A stretch of 64,000 nt of DNA from Alteromonas sp047556435 (GCF_047556435.1 NZ_CP180210.1:3596001-3660000), one strand, 5' to 3'; shown: positions 43,901 to 52,348, counted from the stretch's first letter. The notes: generated by a model not told the origin, from the sequence alone. Numbers and translations are program-made.

Positions 43901-45473
43901 TCACTGAGGGCTTTACTGCCATCAGTAATGTTTGTTGCACCCAGTTGTCCTGACTCTGTTGTTTCGCCTCACGTTTTGTTTGTAACTTTTCTCTATTCTC
44001 TTTCCCGTTAAAGAAAGTTGGCAAAACAGATGGGTAGTTTTTTACGTTATCACGTTGTTTTCGACAGTATATGCGCCATTTTTTTGATAACGGACTAAAG
44101 AGATCCTTTTGCTCACCAATACTTTCTGAGCTGCCCAGAAATAAATAACCTTCAGGCACAAGCGAGTAGAAAAAAGATTTCATCGCCCGCTTTTGTGCAG
44201 ATTGCTGTAAATAAATCAGTAAATTTCGGCAACTTACCAAATGGAGTTTTGAAAACGGCGGGTCCACATACACATTTTGCTGAGCAAAGGAAATAACGTC
44301 ACGGATCCGGCTATTAACCTGAGCGTCCCCCTCATTATTTACCTTAAAATATTTATCAACAAACGCTTCCGGAAGTTCAGATATAACACTGGTAGAATAA
44401 ACACCTCTCCTTGCCTTATGAATGGCTTCCTCATCAATATCAGTCGCGAAAATACGAAGGCCTAACTCCTTATTTGATTTTTCAATCTGCTCAAGAAAAA
44501 GCATCGCCAACGTATAGGCTTCTTCACCACTGGCACATCCTGCTACCCAAACGCGAATATCTTCGCCCTCTTCAACTTCATCGACGATGTTTGCAATGAC
44601 TTTGCTATCCAGTTCTTCAAATGCCTCACGATCCCGAAAGAAGTCAGTGACGTTGATTAATAAGTCACGTATTAAGGCCTGACGCTCGCTCTCACTGTTG
44701 CGCAAACTCGTCAGATACGCGGATGAACTTTTCATTCCGGTAAGACTCATTCTGCGAAACAACCTGCGCTTCACTGTGCTGTCTTTGTATTGACTAAGAT
44801 CGAAACGTTCCTGTGCTTTTAATAGCGCACGAATCTGTTTGATATCCTGCGTATCGGTAAATTTGTCTTGATCGTCGGTTTGATGATAAGGATGTGCTGC
44901 ATATTCCAGTAACAATCTGGGAATGCTTTCAACGAAAAGGATTTCGTCAGCCACGCCAGCATTAATTGCTGACCTAGGCATACTTGGATAGTCTGCGCTT
45001 TCAGGGTGCTGAACAATAGACAACCCGCCTGCAGCTTTCAGTGCTCTGAGTCCCGCGGTGCCATCGCTGCCTGTGCCTGAAAAAACCAGTCCCACTGCTT
45101 TCGATTCGTAAGTATCGGCCAGGGATCGGAATAAATGATCTATCGCTCGTCGACTGCCGTGTACGTCAGGTTGATCTACGATCCTTATCTTATTACCAGC
45201 CACCTCAATGAATTTGCCTGGCGGAATAACATAGGCATTGCCAGCTTCAATCGCCTGATTGTCCTGCGCCTGACAAAAACGGAACTGACAGTCACGTGAC
45301 AGAATATCAGCCAGCATACTCCTGTGGTTCGGGTCCAGATGCTGCACAACGACAAAAGCAATAGGTGCGTCATCAGGTACATGCGTGAAAAAACGTTTCA
45401 GCGCCTCAAGACCACCTGCTGACGCCCCCACACCAACGACTATCTGAGCATCTTTAATATCCGTACCACCCAC
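40911..45473 (-). CDS. CheB/CheR/PAS/GAF hybrid histidine kinase with C-terminal receiver
   Basis: 1520 residues. Order: CheB methylesterase (about 5-190: GASAGGLEAL, VQHLDPNH, GTGSDGTAGL, the Ser/His/Asp triad), CheR N- and C-domains (about 205-470: RDREAFEEL, WVAGCASGEEAYTLAM, SCRNLLIYL), a coiled coil with repeats of TEELKAA/NEELQSS (about 645-730), PAS (about 735-855), GAF (about 870-1010), PAS (about 1040-1145), HisKA with His in TLGHEIRNPL (near 1170), HATPase (VEDSGIGLD, GLGIGLSLV) and a receiver (about 1400-1520; VMLVDDNE, LLDIGLPDMSG). These fusions are signal-transduction proteins not tied to classical chemotaxis. No other che genes are near. The gene lies between the CLCA_X/LPD1 gene and a relic of its 3' end. 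Confidence 0.93.
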   Translation of the reverse strand: MGGTDIKDAQIVVGVGASAGGLEALKRFFTHVPDDAPIAFVVVQHLDPNHRSMLADILSRDCQFRFCQAQDNQAIEAGNAYVIPPGKFIEVAGNKIRIVDQPDVHGSRRAIDHLFRSLADTYESKAVGLVFSGTGSDGTAGLRALKAAGGLSIVQHPESADYPSMPRSAINAGVADEILFVESIPRLLLEYAAHPYHQTDDQDKFTDTQDIKQIRALLKAQERFDLSQYKDSTVKRRLFRRMSLTGMKSSSAYLTSLRNSESERQALIRDLLINVTDFFRDREAFEELDSKVIANIVDEVEEGEDIRVWVAGCASGEEAYTLAMLFLEQIEKSNKELGLRIFATDIDEEAIHKARRGVYSTSVISELPEAFVDKYFKVNNEGDAQVNSRIRDVISFAQQNVYVDPPFSKLHLVSCRNLLIYLQQSAQKRAMKSFFYSLVPEGYLFLGSSESIGEQKDLFSPLSKKWRIYCRKQRDNVKNYPSVLPTFFNGKENREKLQTKREAKQQSQDNWVQQTLLMAVKPSVIVDDQNAITYFHGNVNRFLQLPEEGQAALDLYTMLHPEIRTRMRSGIYKAKKSGEKVTVNFPLPTKPTSDRPNYRCIITPSSYGNREDGSVVISFEEVLPELHEPGFSSDMLSHQDQDSMIESMERELRETKDELQSTVEELETSTEELKAAHEEALSTNEELQSSNEELEASTEELRSLNEELTTVNAQLKDKIDELSSTHDDIKNFFASTNLATIFLSSELKIKRYTPAAERLLRIGNLDIDQPINALSSTLISEDTLEEAQRVLDSLESSERQLRADDKWFIRKILPYQTESRKVDGVVITFIDVTTLQATANRLKVSSEQHAVIAKLGMKALSTEDTLNLMDQLVREVAHTLDVEYCKVLEYLPDEEQLLVKAGVGWDNGVVGNTKVSVNNASQAGFTLSTTEPVIVEDLMTEQRFSGPELLIEHKVVSGMSCIIENGDNPYGVLGVHTKQKRSFNQEDVHFIMSAANILSVALHRKSMEKQLKANESRLRIAKDSAHMGSFEWNIGDDKIYWDEMLSDIWGFDTYIVTYNEFLQGVHEDDREAVNKEIAIAQDPDGDGHYHAIYRVINAKTDQTTWIEANGQIVISADKSKKLIGMVVDVTGHRKLEASLKNAVKELQHANEKKNEFLATLGHEIRNPLASISAAVQIIEQDSSRTDWALGIMNNNVTLVSALLDGLLDLTRISRGEVRLEKTLTNVNLLLSDVVQNFTSSMQQIHQELLLELPEKPILTLLDKLRIQQVINNIISNASKFTPENGRIRVKLLSSEDAFSIQVEDSGIGLDMQFKDKVFEPFQQIKENTTRQNNGLGIGLSLVKQIAELHGGSVTIHSEGLGYGATVTLTLPLAVDQGSTQKDTALSQPPVTSSDLKALKKLRVMLVDDNETVSDGLSLILSLKGCEVAVYNSGHEALSHFKEFNPNVALLDIGLPDMSGNDLIRLIKPALPENSLFLAITGYGHAEARRLTTEAGFDGHFNKPVQVDTIINELLRFAEKV

Positions 45474-45840
45474 GTGACTCTCCTTCGCTCTATGGCAAAT
45501 TGCTTAAAATACCCAAACAGGATAAATAATAGTAACAAGCTGCCCCTGATATTTCAGGTATTTGTCTTCAGTACCGTTTCACCCAAGCCTGCAATCTTAC
45601 AGATAAGATAACATCGCGCGTTTTTAAATCGTACTATATGTTTTAATTTGGCAGTGGCTATGCCGAATACGCGTAAAAATCGCTCATTCTCATCCTACTA
45701 TTGCGGAATCTGTAAGATTAAGCAGCCGCCTCAGCTAAAGATCCTGTTTGCATGACGATCTGAAAGCTTCGAGAATGGATCTCATAAAAAAAGATTAAAA
45801 ACAATAACTTACATTAGGTAAAAACAGAAATATCCGGCAG
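45474..45840. other. upstream region of the hybrid kinase gene
   Basis: 367 nt without a gene; presumably holds the kinase promoter. TCTTACAGATAAGATAA words near 45594 and TCTGTAAGATTA near 45709 form a loosely inverted pair about 115 nt apart, of unknown meaning. Confidence 0.35.
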
Positions 45841-45993
45841 CCGAACCAGAAAACGCAGAGCCGGGCTAGACTTAGGATCTCCCCTCGTGGTAATTTGCAC
45901 CTTCAGCTCAATCAGGCATTGATGTTGTTTTTTTACCAACTAGGTGTCGCTTTGGCGAACAAATCACCTCGAAATGTAAATAACTTTCGGTGA
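45841..45993 (+). pseudogene. relic of a CLCA_X/LPD1-type gene 3' end
   Basis: This plus-strand frame, ending in TGA at 45991, translates to a segment that parallels the C-terminus of the gene at 39870-40658. Shared are A-(K/R)-L-x-I-x-P-x-GNL, L-N-x-A, and FYQLGVALA-x-K, in the same order and spacing over about 35 residues. No start codon or N-terminal part precedes it; a stop lies at 45805-45807. It is a truncated, diverged paralog. An in-frame ATG at 45921 would give only a short peptide. Confidence 0.6.
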
Positions 45994-46114
45994 TTTTTGT
46001 CTATTTTTTCAGCAACAAGTGTTAAGTCGTACTCTGATTTGTACAAAACCCTATTCATTTTTGTAACAAACAGTATACTAGTGTGTTCGAACGTAAGAGA
46101 AGAAAGAATACGAG

Positions 46115-46522
46115 ATGAAAAGAAAAAAGCATACCACGGCCGATGACGAGGCTCAGATTGACATGACGCCCATGTTGGACATTGTGTTCATCATGTTGAT
46201 TTTCTTCATTGTAACGACCTCGTTCGTCAAAGAAAAAGGACTGGATGTAAACCGTCCTGAAGATAATCAGTCCAATAACCAAAACCCGACTAAGTCATTG
46301 TCTATTCGCATCGACGCCAATGGCACTATTATGATGGGTGGTCGTGAAGTTGACATCCGTCGTGTTGTTGCCAACGCGCAAACTTTCCTGGCGGAAAATA
46401 ACACTGACTCTGCCGCCATTCAGGCGCATGAAGATACCGAGCACGGTACAGTGGTTGAAGTCATGAACCAGGTGAAAATTGCTGGAATCGAAAAAGTATC
46501 GGTGCTGGTTAAAGGCTCCTGA
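46115..46522 (+). CDS. exbD: ExbD/TolR-type biopolymer transport protein
   Basis: 135 residues. The cytoplasmic start KRKKHTTADDEAQIDMTPMLDIV and the single membrane helix VFIMLIFFIVTTSFV carry the DMTPMLDIVF motif with the conserved membrane Asp. The periplasmic part (about 45-135) ends with VEVMNQVKIAGIEKVSVLVK. ExbD works with ExbB and TonB to pass proton-motive force to outer-membrane receptors. No exbB or tonB gene is adjacent, so this is a stand-alone copy. A terminator follows 16 nt after the stop. Confidence 0.92.
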   Translation: MKRKKHTTADDEAQIDMTPMLDIVFIMLIFFIVTTSFVKEKGLDVNRPEDNQSNNQNPTKSLSIRIDANGTIMMGGREVDIRRVVANAQTFLAENNTDSAAIQAHEDTEHGTVVEVMNQVKIAGIEKVSVLVKGS

Positions 46523-46537
46523 CCCCTTCTTTAATTT

Positions 46538-46567
46538 AAAAAAAACCGCCTCGATGGCGGTTTTTTT
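46538..46567 (+). terminator. rho-independent terminator of exbD
   Basis: ACCGCC-TCGAT-GGCGGT stem with an A-run before and a run of seven T after it. Confidence 0.9.
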
Positions 46568-46702
46568 ATGCGTATTAAAAACGATACATAGTTGTGATCT
46601 ACCGTGTCGAAAGCGGTAGAGGATCGATCTAGGATCGAGTTGTCTGGAAAGCCATGTTGAAAACGCTTCCGGCAAGCTTTATCACTGGAGCGAAAAAAAA
46701 CC

Positions 46703-47704
46703 ATGTTGAATAATAATAACGAACGCACCCGTGCGCGGGCACGTCGCAGCGCCCGTAAGGCTGCTGCAAAGAAACGCCGAAATACAGCCCTGCTAATCTT
46801 GCTGGGTCTGACATCGGTATCTGCTATTGCCGCAATGTTCGGTGCTACGCCTGCCGGTAGATACGTTGCCGGGCTGATGAAAGACAACATGTCACAACTC
46901 TTTGCTGAACCGACGTCTGAGCCAACGCCGGGGCAATCGGCTGAGTCATTACATCGTAATGGGGTATCCGAAGACGCAGAGCAACTGGTTACAGCAGACC
47001 GCACAGCCATCAATCCGCTAGCCCTGCCTCTCCTCAAGGACACCTACCCTGAGGGCGATACCGACAACTGGAATGTTAATACCCTGATAAGCCGTAAACG
47101 GGCGCCTGAAGACAGCAGTGTTACCGATCCCATGAATCCTGAACACTACGGTCTCGGAGACCAGGATGGCGGTACGTTATCCAGCGCATCACTGTGGGCG
47201 GCAGTAAGTTTCCAGGGTGATACCGGCAATTTCTTTAATACCGCAGCAAGAACACTACGTTCAGAACAATCAGGCCCGGGTTTTGGGCAAATTGGCGCTT
47301 TGTCAGCTGGTGGCATTATCCCCGCGGGTAACCCTGGTGATAATCTGAATTTATATGCCATCGGCCAGTCCGGTACCGCTGAAAGTGGTATTAACAATCC
47401 GCTTGTCGACGTTGCTGGCCCATCGGGTATAAACAACGACAACACTAATCAGCAGGGCAACCGCTTGCCAACGCCGTTACCGCTTTTCAAAGTTGCCGAT
47501 ATTGCACCCAATGACGAACCGTTGACACAGCCTGCTTCTGAAGGCCAGCAGGAAACCGTAAACGCCGACACTACTAATAATGGCAGTATCGAAGTCAGTG
47601 AACCTGCTACGCTCGCGATATTTGCTTTTGCTGCTTTGTATCTTTTCGGACTGCGCCGGGCGCTGACCAGACGGCCAGTGTTAACAGAGCGCGTTTCGGT
47701 ATAA
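46703..47704 (+). CDS. PEP-CTERM sorting-domain protein
   Basis: 333 residues. A very basic start (ERTRARARRSARKAAAKKRR) and a membrane segment (about 29-52) lead into a low-complexity Asp/Asn/Gly/Thr-rich body. The C-terminus VSEPATLAIFAFAALYLFGL followed by RRALTRRP is a PEP-CTERM signal, recognised by exosortase. The function of the body is unknown; the N-terminal arrangement is not a standard cleavable signal peptide. GGAG precedes the ATG by about 12 nt. Confidence 0.8.
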   Translation: MLNNNNERTRARARRSARKAAAKKRRNTALLILLGLTSVSAIAAMFGATPAGRYVAGLMKDNMSQLFAEPTSEPTPGQSAESLHRNGVSEDAEQLVTADRTAINPLALPLLKDTYPEGDTDNWNVNTLISRKRAPEDSSVTDPMNPEHYGLGDQDGGTLSSASLWAAVSFQGDTGNFFNTAARTLRSEQSGPGFGQIGALSAGGIIPAGNPGDNLNLYAIGQSGTAESGINNPLVDVAGPSGINNDNTNQQGNRLPTPLPLFKVADIAPNDEPLTQPASEGQQETVNADTTNNGSIEVSEPATLAIFAFAALYLFGLRRALTRRPVLTERVSV

Positions 47705-47729
47705 CCACCACACCGTTGTGCTTATAGCA

Positions 47730-48263
47730 TTACGGTGTGTTTGTATCCGTTTCGGACAGCCTGCGCTTGCGTTGCTTTTCCTGAATGAGCTTGGTGATAA
47801 TACTGAACAGGTTACTGATGTTGAACACGGTACCGAAGATACTGCCCACCAGCACGGAATAAACCAAACCTAACGATTCAGCAACCAAAAACCACTGGCG
47901 AATACGCATCGCATCTCGAAGCACTATCGAGCCGACCGTAAATATCAGCGACGAACTATACGCCACAATGATTAGCCACCCGTGTGCCAGTACAAACCAC
48001 TCGTAAGCAAAAAACGCCAGATTCGCACCGATGAAGAACGCCACTACACGGTGTGAGCGTGTTCGCAATGCAACCAGATTGCGAATACTTGCCAGCATAC
48101 ACCCAACGCCTGCCGCCATCGCATCCAGCATAAAAAAATGGATACTGACACTAAAAAGCGCACACGCGGATATGATCAGATAACGATCTACCTGGTTTTG
48201 CCGATAGCCAATAAAATTCAAAATGACTGCCAGGGCGCCGAAGCCCTCCGCCAAATACTGCAT
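47730..48263 (-). CDS. YgjV-family inner-membrane protein
   Basis: 177 residues from the ATG at 48263, which has AGGA 10 nt before it; a TTG eight codons earlier is less likely. Six hydrophobic segments. YLAEGFGALAVILNFIGYR, LFSVSIHFFMLDAMAAGVGC and RNLVALRTRSHRVVAFFIG are in the pattern of YgjV/Imp proteins. Function unknown. Last of a run of four minus-strand genes (50054 to 47730). Confidence 0.75.
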   Translation of the reverse strand: MQYLAEGFGALAVILNFIGYRQNQVDRYLIISACALFSVSIHFFMLDAMAAGVGCMLASIRNLVALRTRSHRVVAFFIGANLAFFAYEWFVLAHGWLIIVAYSSSLIFTVGSIVLRDAMRIRQWFLVAESLGLVYSVLVGSIFGTVFNISNLFSIITKLIQEKQRKRRLSETDTNTP

Positions 48264-48313
48264 GAAAATGGTGTCCTGTTTTACCAATTTGCATTGGTAT
48301 TTGATTGGTATTA

Positions 48314-48667
48314 TTACAACTGTCTACGCAGGCTGTGTGTATCCAGCGGAAGGAACAACGGCTGCAGAATGGAATCTGCAGGATAGGCAAAAAGTCCGAA
48401 CCGATTCCCCTCGCAATGACTCAGCACGACTGCGTGGGAGGGTAACACGTCCATATCCTGGTGACAGGGATCAAAAAGCGGCACATCATACTTACCTAAC
48501 TTCAGGATCGCTACTTTTTGCGAGCGATAATCTACGGTATCGGCGGCAACCGGAGATGACAGTCTCGCGTATACCTGATAGTACGGCACGCGCCACTCGC
48601 GTCCCATCCAGAGAAAGGGTTGCAGTACCAGTCGGTTGGCATATCGTTCAATGCACGTAGGCAGCAT
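48314..48667 (-). CDS. small CheW-like protein candidate
   Basis: 117 residues. RVPYYQVYARL, then VAILKLGKYDVPLFDPCHQD and HAVVLSHCEGNRFGLFAYPAD have the strand order of a CheW-like domain (a regulatory-coupling fold), but the match is partial and no Che gene is next to it. It starts 18 nt after the trmN stop and ends about 50 nt before the YgjV-like start. The frame on the other strand is less protein-like. A chemotaxis role is not supported by context. Confidence 0.5.
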   Translation of the reverse strand: MLPTCIERYANRLVLQPFLWMGREWRVPYYQVYARLSSPVAADTVDYRSQKVAILKLGKYDVPLFDPCHQDMDVLPSHAVVLSHCEGNRFGLFAYPADSILQPLFLPLDTHSLRRQL

Positions 48668-48685
48668 AATCAGACGCCTGCAGTG

Positions 48686-49423
48686 TTAAAAGTTCAGGTA
48701 ATAATCCCGGCAAAGTGCTTTGAATGCTTCAGAGTACTCGCCAGCCTCGTTATGGATAATGATGTTGTCTTTCTTAACTATCGATGGCTCACGGCGAAAA
48801 CGCAAGGCCGCAACGTAGGCAGGTTTCTCTGCAACACTTTGTACCCATAGCAATGAATCGCAATAGAGTCCTTCGGCTTCTGCCTGAGGTATAAGAAACT
48901 GAACGGCGGGGGCAGGATACAAACAGTAAAAATCACCGTCTCTGTCCAGGTAAGCATTTACCCAATGAAATAACGCTTCAGGTTGTAAACTCCCGGTTTG
49001 TCTTGCCTGTTTTCTGGCGGCACTCTGCTTTTCATATGCGCGGCTGTGCTTTTGCACGCTATCAAAGTAAGGCGGGTTAGACACAATCAGATCATATTGT
49101 CGCGCCGGCGCCTGCGATAGCACGCACCCCTGACATGTGTTGATATTCTCTGCCCATGGAGAGCGCAGCACGTTTTCACGAGCTTGTGCGGCAGCATCAG
49201 CGTCAATATCTATGGCATCGATTACTGCATCGGGCGCCGCTTTTTGCGCCAGCATCAAAGCCAGAATACCGGTGCCCGTGCCAATATCGAGCATCCGGGT
49301 TTGCGACGTTACCTGTACCCAACTGCCCAGAATCATACTGTCGGTGTTCACTTTCATCGCGCATTTGTCCTGTTCGATGCTGAATTGTTTACACTGGAAT
49401 GCCAAGAGGCTGTCCCCCATCAT
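48686..49423 (-). CDS. trmN: tRNA1(Val) adenine-37 N6-methyltransferase
   Basis: 245 residues. FQCKQFSIEQDKCAMKVNTDSMILG, LDIGTGTGILALMLAQ (AdoMet site) and SNPPYFDS (catalytic NPPY of N6-adenine methyltransferases) match the YfiC/TrmN6 family. It modifies A37 of tRNA1(Val). The start overlaps the upstream gene by 35 nt; a TTG at 49408 could also serve, since no strong ribosome-binding site separates them. Confidence 0.92.
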   Translation of the reverse strand: MMGDSLLAFQCKQFSIEQDKCAMKVNTDSMILGSWVQVTSQTRMLDIGTGTGILALMLAQKAAPDAVIDAIDIDADAAAQARENVLRSPWAENINTCQGCVLSQAPARQYDLIVSNPPYFDSVQKHSRAYEKQSAARKQARQTGSLQPEALFHWVNAYLDRDGDFYCLYPAPAVQFLIPQAEAEGLYCDSLLWVQSVAEKPAYVAALRFRREPSIVKKDNIIIHNEAGEYSEAFKALCRDYYLNF

Positions 49424-50054
49424 TGATAAACCGCTGTAAACTGATCATTTTGCGTGCGACTTCCCCGGCTTTTACCGGTTTATATTTTTTCAGAGGGCCT
49501 ACCATCAGCGGCTTAATGACAGGCGCAAGCGCCTGGCCAACAGATTCCATTGGCCTGCTGTCTTTGCGATCTCCTAACAATAACGATGGACGCACCGCGG
49601 AAGCATGCTCCAGTTGCGGCATTCGCATGATCGCATTTTCCAATTCACCTTTTACCCGCAGATAAAAGCTGCTGCTGGTAGCGTCAGCACCCACCGAGGA
49701 AATCCAGACAAAGCTGTCTACCCGTTGCGCTCTGGCAAGCTGTGCGGCAATGTGCACGTATTCAAAATCAACTTTTCGAAAAGCGGATTTTGATCCCGCT
49801 TGTTTGAGGGTGGTTCCCAGGCAACAATACACATGATTAACCGAAAAATATCCCTGGTAATCCTGAAACTGTTCGAAGTCGATCACCACCGGATTCAGTT
49901 TATTCTCCGGATCGTCAAACATAGACGCAGACAGCGGTCGACGCACCAGCACCGTCACGGCATCATAGCGCGGGTCCTGTAACAGTAACGAAACAACCTC
50001 TCGTCCCACCAGACCCGTCGCTCCCAGCACAATTGCGGAATTCTTCTTACTCAC
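49389..50054 (-). CDS. NAD(P)-binding oxidoreductase-like protein (HTATIP2/YwnB type)
   Basis: 221 residues. AIVLGATGLVGREVVSLLL at 7-25 is a Rossmann nucleotide loop (GxTGxxG), and VYCCLGTTLKQAGSKSAFRK and WISSVGADATSSSFYLRVKGE are conserved blocks of the HTATIP2-like atypical SDR family. Substrate unknown. First gene of the minus-strand run that includes trmN; divergent from the S9B peptidase gene. Confidence 0.85.
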   Translation of the reverse strand: MSKKNSAIVLGATGLVGREVVSLLLQDPRYDAVTVLVRRPLSASMFDDPENKLNPVVIDFEQFQDYQGYFSVNHVYCCLGTTLKQAGSKSAFRKVDFEYVHIAAQLARAQRVDSFVWISSVGADATSSSFYLRVKGELENAIMRMPQLEHASAVRPSLLLGDRKDSRPMESVGQALAPVIKPLMVGPLKKYKPVKAGEVARKMISLQRFINDGGQPLGIPV

Positions 50055-50104
50055 CTTGTATCATCCTGTGTAATCACTACAATCATTCTTTCGACAGCAG
50101 CAGT

Positions 50105-52324
50105 ATGAAGATAATAATGAAAAAAGCCCTTGTTTTTGGAGCCCTTATGCTCAGTACAGCAATTCAGGCTCAAACGCTCACAATTGAGCGTATTTTCGAG
50201 TCTCCTTCTTTGGATGGCAACGCCCCGCGTAACCTGAAAGTATCGCCTGACGGCGAGCGCGTCACGTTTCTGAAGGGCAAGCAAACCGATTACGAACGTC
50301 TGGATTTGTGGGAGTACCACATTCAAAGCGGCGAAACCCGCATGCTCTTCAACTCAGATGATCTTCACAGCGGTGAGGAAAACTTATCTGACGAAGAAAA
50401 GGCCCGCCGCGAGCGTATGCGCCTGTCCGGCTCGGGCATTGTCAGCTACGAATGGTCTGATGACGGAAAATCCTTATTGTTCCCCTTAGGTGGCGATGTG
50501 TACTACTACCAACTGGGCGATAAAGACGCACAGCAACTGCTGGATACTGAAGCCTTCGAGACTGATATAAAACTGTCTCCCAAGGGTAACTACATCTCTT
50601 TTGTGCGTGACCAGAACGTGATTATAAAGCACATTGCCAGTGGCAAAGAAACGGCCATCACCGAAGACGGTGGCGGCAATATCAAGTATGGCATGGCTGA
50701 ATTTGTTGCACAGGAAGAAATGGGCCGGATGACGGGCTACTGGTGGGCCCCGGATGAGAGCCATATTGCATTTACCCGCGTGGATGAGAGCCCGGTAGAT
50801 ATCATCACCCGCTCAGAAATTTATGCCGACAAAATCGATACGATTGAGCAAAAATACCCGAAAGCCGGTACCGACAATGTGGAGGTCACGCTGGCTATCC
50901 AGAATATCACTACCGGTAAGCGCACCTGGGTGGATATGGGAGAAGAAAAAGACATCTATTTCGCCCGCGGCAACTGGATGCCCGACAGCGACACCTTTAC
51001 CTACCAGTGGCAATCACGTAACCAGCAACAATTGGAACTTCGTGCTTATTCACTTGCCAGTGGCAAACAACAAGTACTGATAAAAGAAGGTAGCCCAACC
51101 TGGGTAAACCTGCATGATGATCTGACGTTCTTGGCAGACACCAACCAGTTTATCTGGGCATCCGAGCGAGATGGGTTCAAACATTTATATCTATACAACA
51201 ATGATGGGTCGCTGGTTACACAAATCACTGACGGTGACTGGGTGGTAGACGAGCTAGAAGCTGTCGATACCAAAGCGGGCGTGGTGTATTTTACCGGCCG
51301 TAAAGACACGCCTCTGGAAAGCCATTTGTATCAGGTTGGGCTGAAGGGCGGCGACGTGAAGCGCATTACCGAACGCGATGCCTTCCATGAAATTACCTTT
51401 AGTCGCGATGCCTCTATTTACATCGATCGATTTTCCACCATCAACACTCCGTTTCAGGTAAGTCTGCATAATGCCAGCGGCGAACAAATTACCTGGCTGG
51501 AAGAAAATAACGTCGACAAAGACCATCCGCTATTCCCTTACATGGACAGCTGGACGAAGCCCGAATTCGGCACTATCACTACTGAGGATGGCGCAGATCT
51601 GAAATACCGCATGTATAAGCCTGCAAACCTGAAGAAGAAACATCCGGCGATTGTATTCCTTTACGGCGGTCCTCATGCTCAGGTGGTTCAGAACAAGTGG
51701 TACGGCAATCGCGGACTGCTGATGCAGTACTGGGTCGATCAGGGCTACGTGGTGTTCTCACTGGATAATCGTGGCTCGAATTATCGCGGTAAAGCCTTTG
51801 AAGATCCTATTTACAAGCAAATGGGCAGCATTGAAGTGGACGATCAGGTAGAGGGGGTGAAATTCCTGCGCACCCTGCCCTATGTCGATGCACAGCGCAT
51901 TGGTGTGCATGGTCATAGTTACGGTGGCTACATGACACTGATGGCGATGTTCCAGGCGCCAGAGTACTTTAAAGCCGGCGTATCAGGCGCGCCGGTAACA
52001 GACTGGCGCTTATACGATACCCACTACACAGAACGTTATATGGGTAATCCTAAAACCGATGATGCCGCTTATACAAAGTCATCAGTCTTCCCTTATGCGA
52101 AAGACTTAAAAGGGCCGTTACTGATTTACCACGGAATGGCTGACGACAACGTACTGTTTACCCACAGCACCATGCTGTATAAACATTTACAAGATCTGGC
52201 TATCCCTTTCGAAACCACGGATTATCCGGGTAAGAAGCACAGTATTCGTGGTAAACAGACTGGGATCCACTTATACAAAACGATAACCAACTTTTTTAAC
52301 AGAAATCTGCATCCTGCGCAGTAG
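50105..52324 (+). CDS. exported S9B dipeptidyl-peptidase IV-like peptidase
   Basis: 739 residues from the ATG at 50105 (another at 50117); both precede the signal peptide KKALVFGALMLSTAIQA. The N-terminal part is a DPP IV beta-propeller with SPDGERVTFLKG and WWAPDESHIAF repeats, including AEFVAQEEMGRMTGYWW, the double-Glu loop of DPP IV. The C-terminal hydrolase has Ser in HGHSYGGYMTL, Asp in GMADDNVLF and His in GKKHSIRG. It removes dipeptides, typically X-Pro, from peptides in the periplasm. Confidence 0.93.
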   Translation: MKIIMKKALVFGALMLSTAIQAQTLTIERIFESPSLDGNAPRNLKVSPDGERVTFLKGKQTDYERLDLWEYHIQSGETRMLFNSDDLHSGEENLSDEEKARRERMRLSGSGIVSYEWSDDGKSLLFPLGGDVYYYQLGDKDAQQLLDTEAFETDIKLSPKGNYISFVRDQNVIIKHIASGKETAITEDGGGNIKYGMAEFVAQEEMGRMTGYWWAPDESHIAFTRVDESPVDIITRSEIYADKIDTIEQKYPKAGTDNVEVTLAIQNITTGKRTWVDMGEEKDIYFARGNWMPDSDTFTYQWQSRNQQQLELRAYSLASGKQQVLIKEGSPTWVNLHDDLTFLADTNQFIWASERDGFKHLYLYNNDGSLVTQITDGDWVVDELEAVDTKAGVVYFTGRKDTPLESHLYQVGLKGGDVKRITERDAFHEITFSRDASIYIDRFSTINTPFQVSLHNASGEQITWLEENNVDKDHPLFPYMDSWTKPEFGTITTEDGADLKYRMYKPANLKKKHPAIVFLYGGPHAQVVQNKWYGNRGLLMQYWVDQGYVVFSLDNRGSNYRGKAFEDPIYKQMGSIEVDDQVEGVKFLRTLPYVDAQRIGVHGHSYGGYMTLMAMFQAPEYFKAGVSGAPVTDWRLYDTHYTERYMGNPKTDDAAYTKSSVFPYAKDLKGPLLIYHGMADDNVLFTHSTMLYKHLQDLAIPFETTDYPGKKHSIRGKQTGIHLYKTITNFFNRNLHPAQ

Positions 52325-52348
52325 TCCGTATAAAATAGTACAAATATC

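Noticed and set aside
48223..48660. 145-codon plus-strand frame opposite the CheW-like gene
   Set aside because: The minus-strand frame fits the operon spacing and has a more protein-like sequence; this one overlaps two genes on the other strand.
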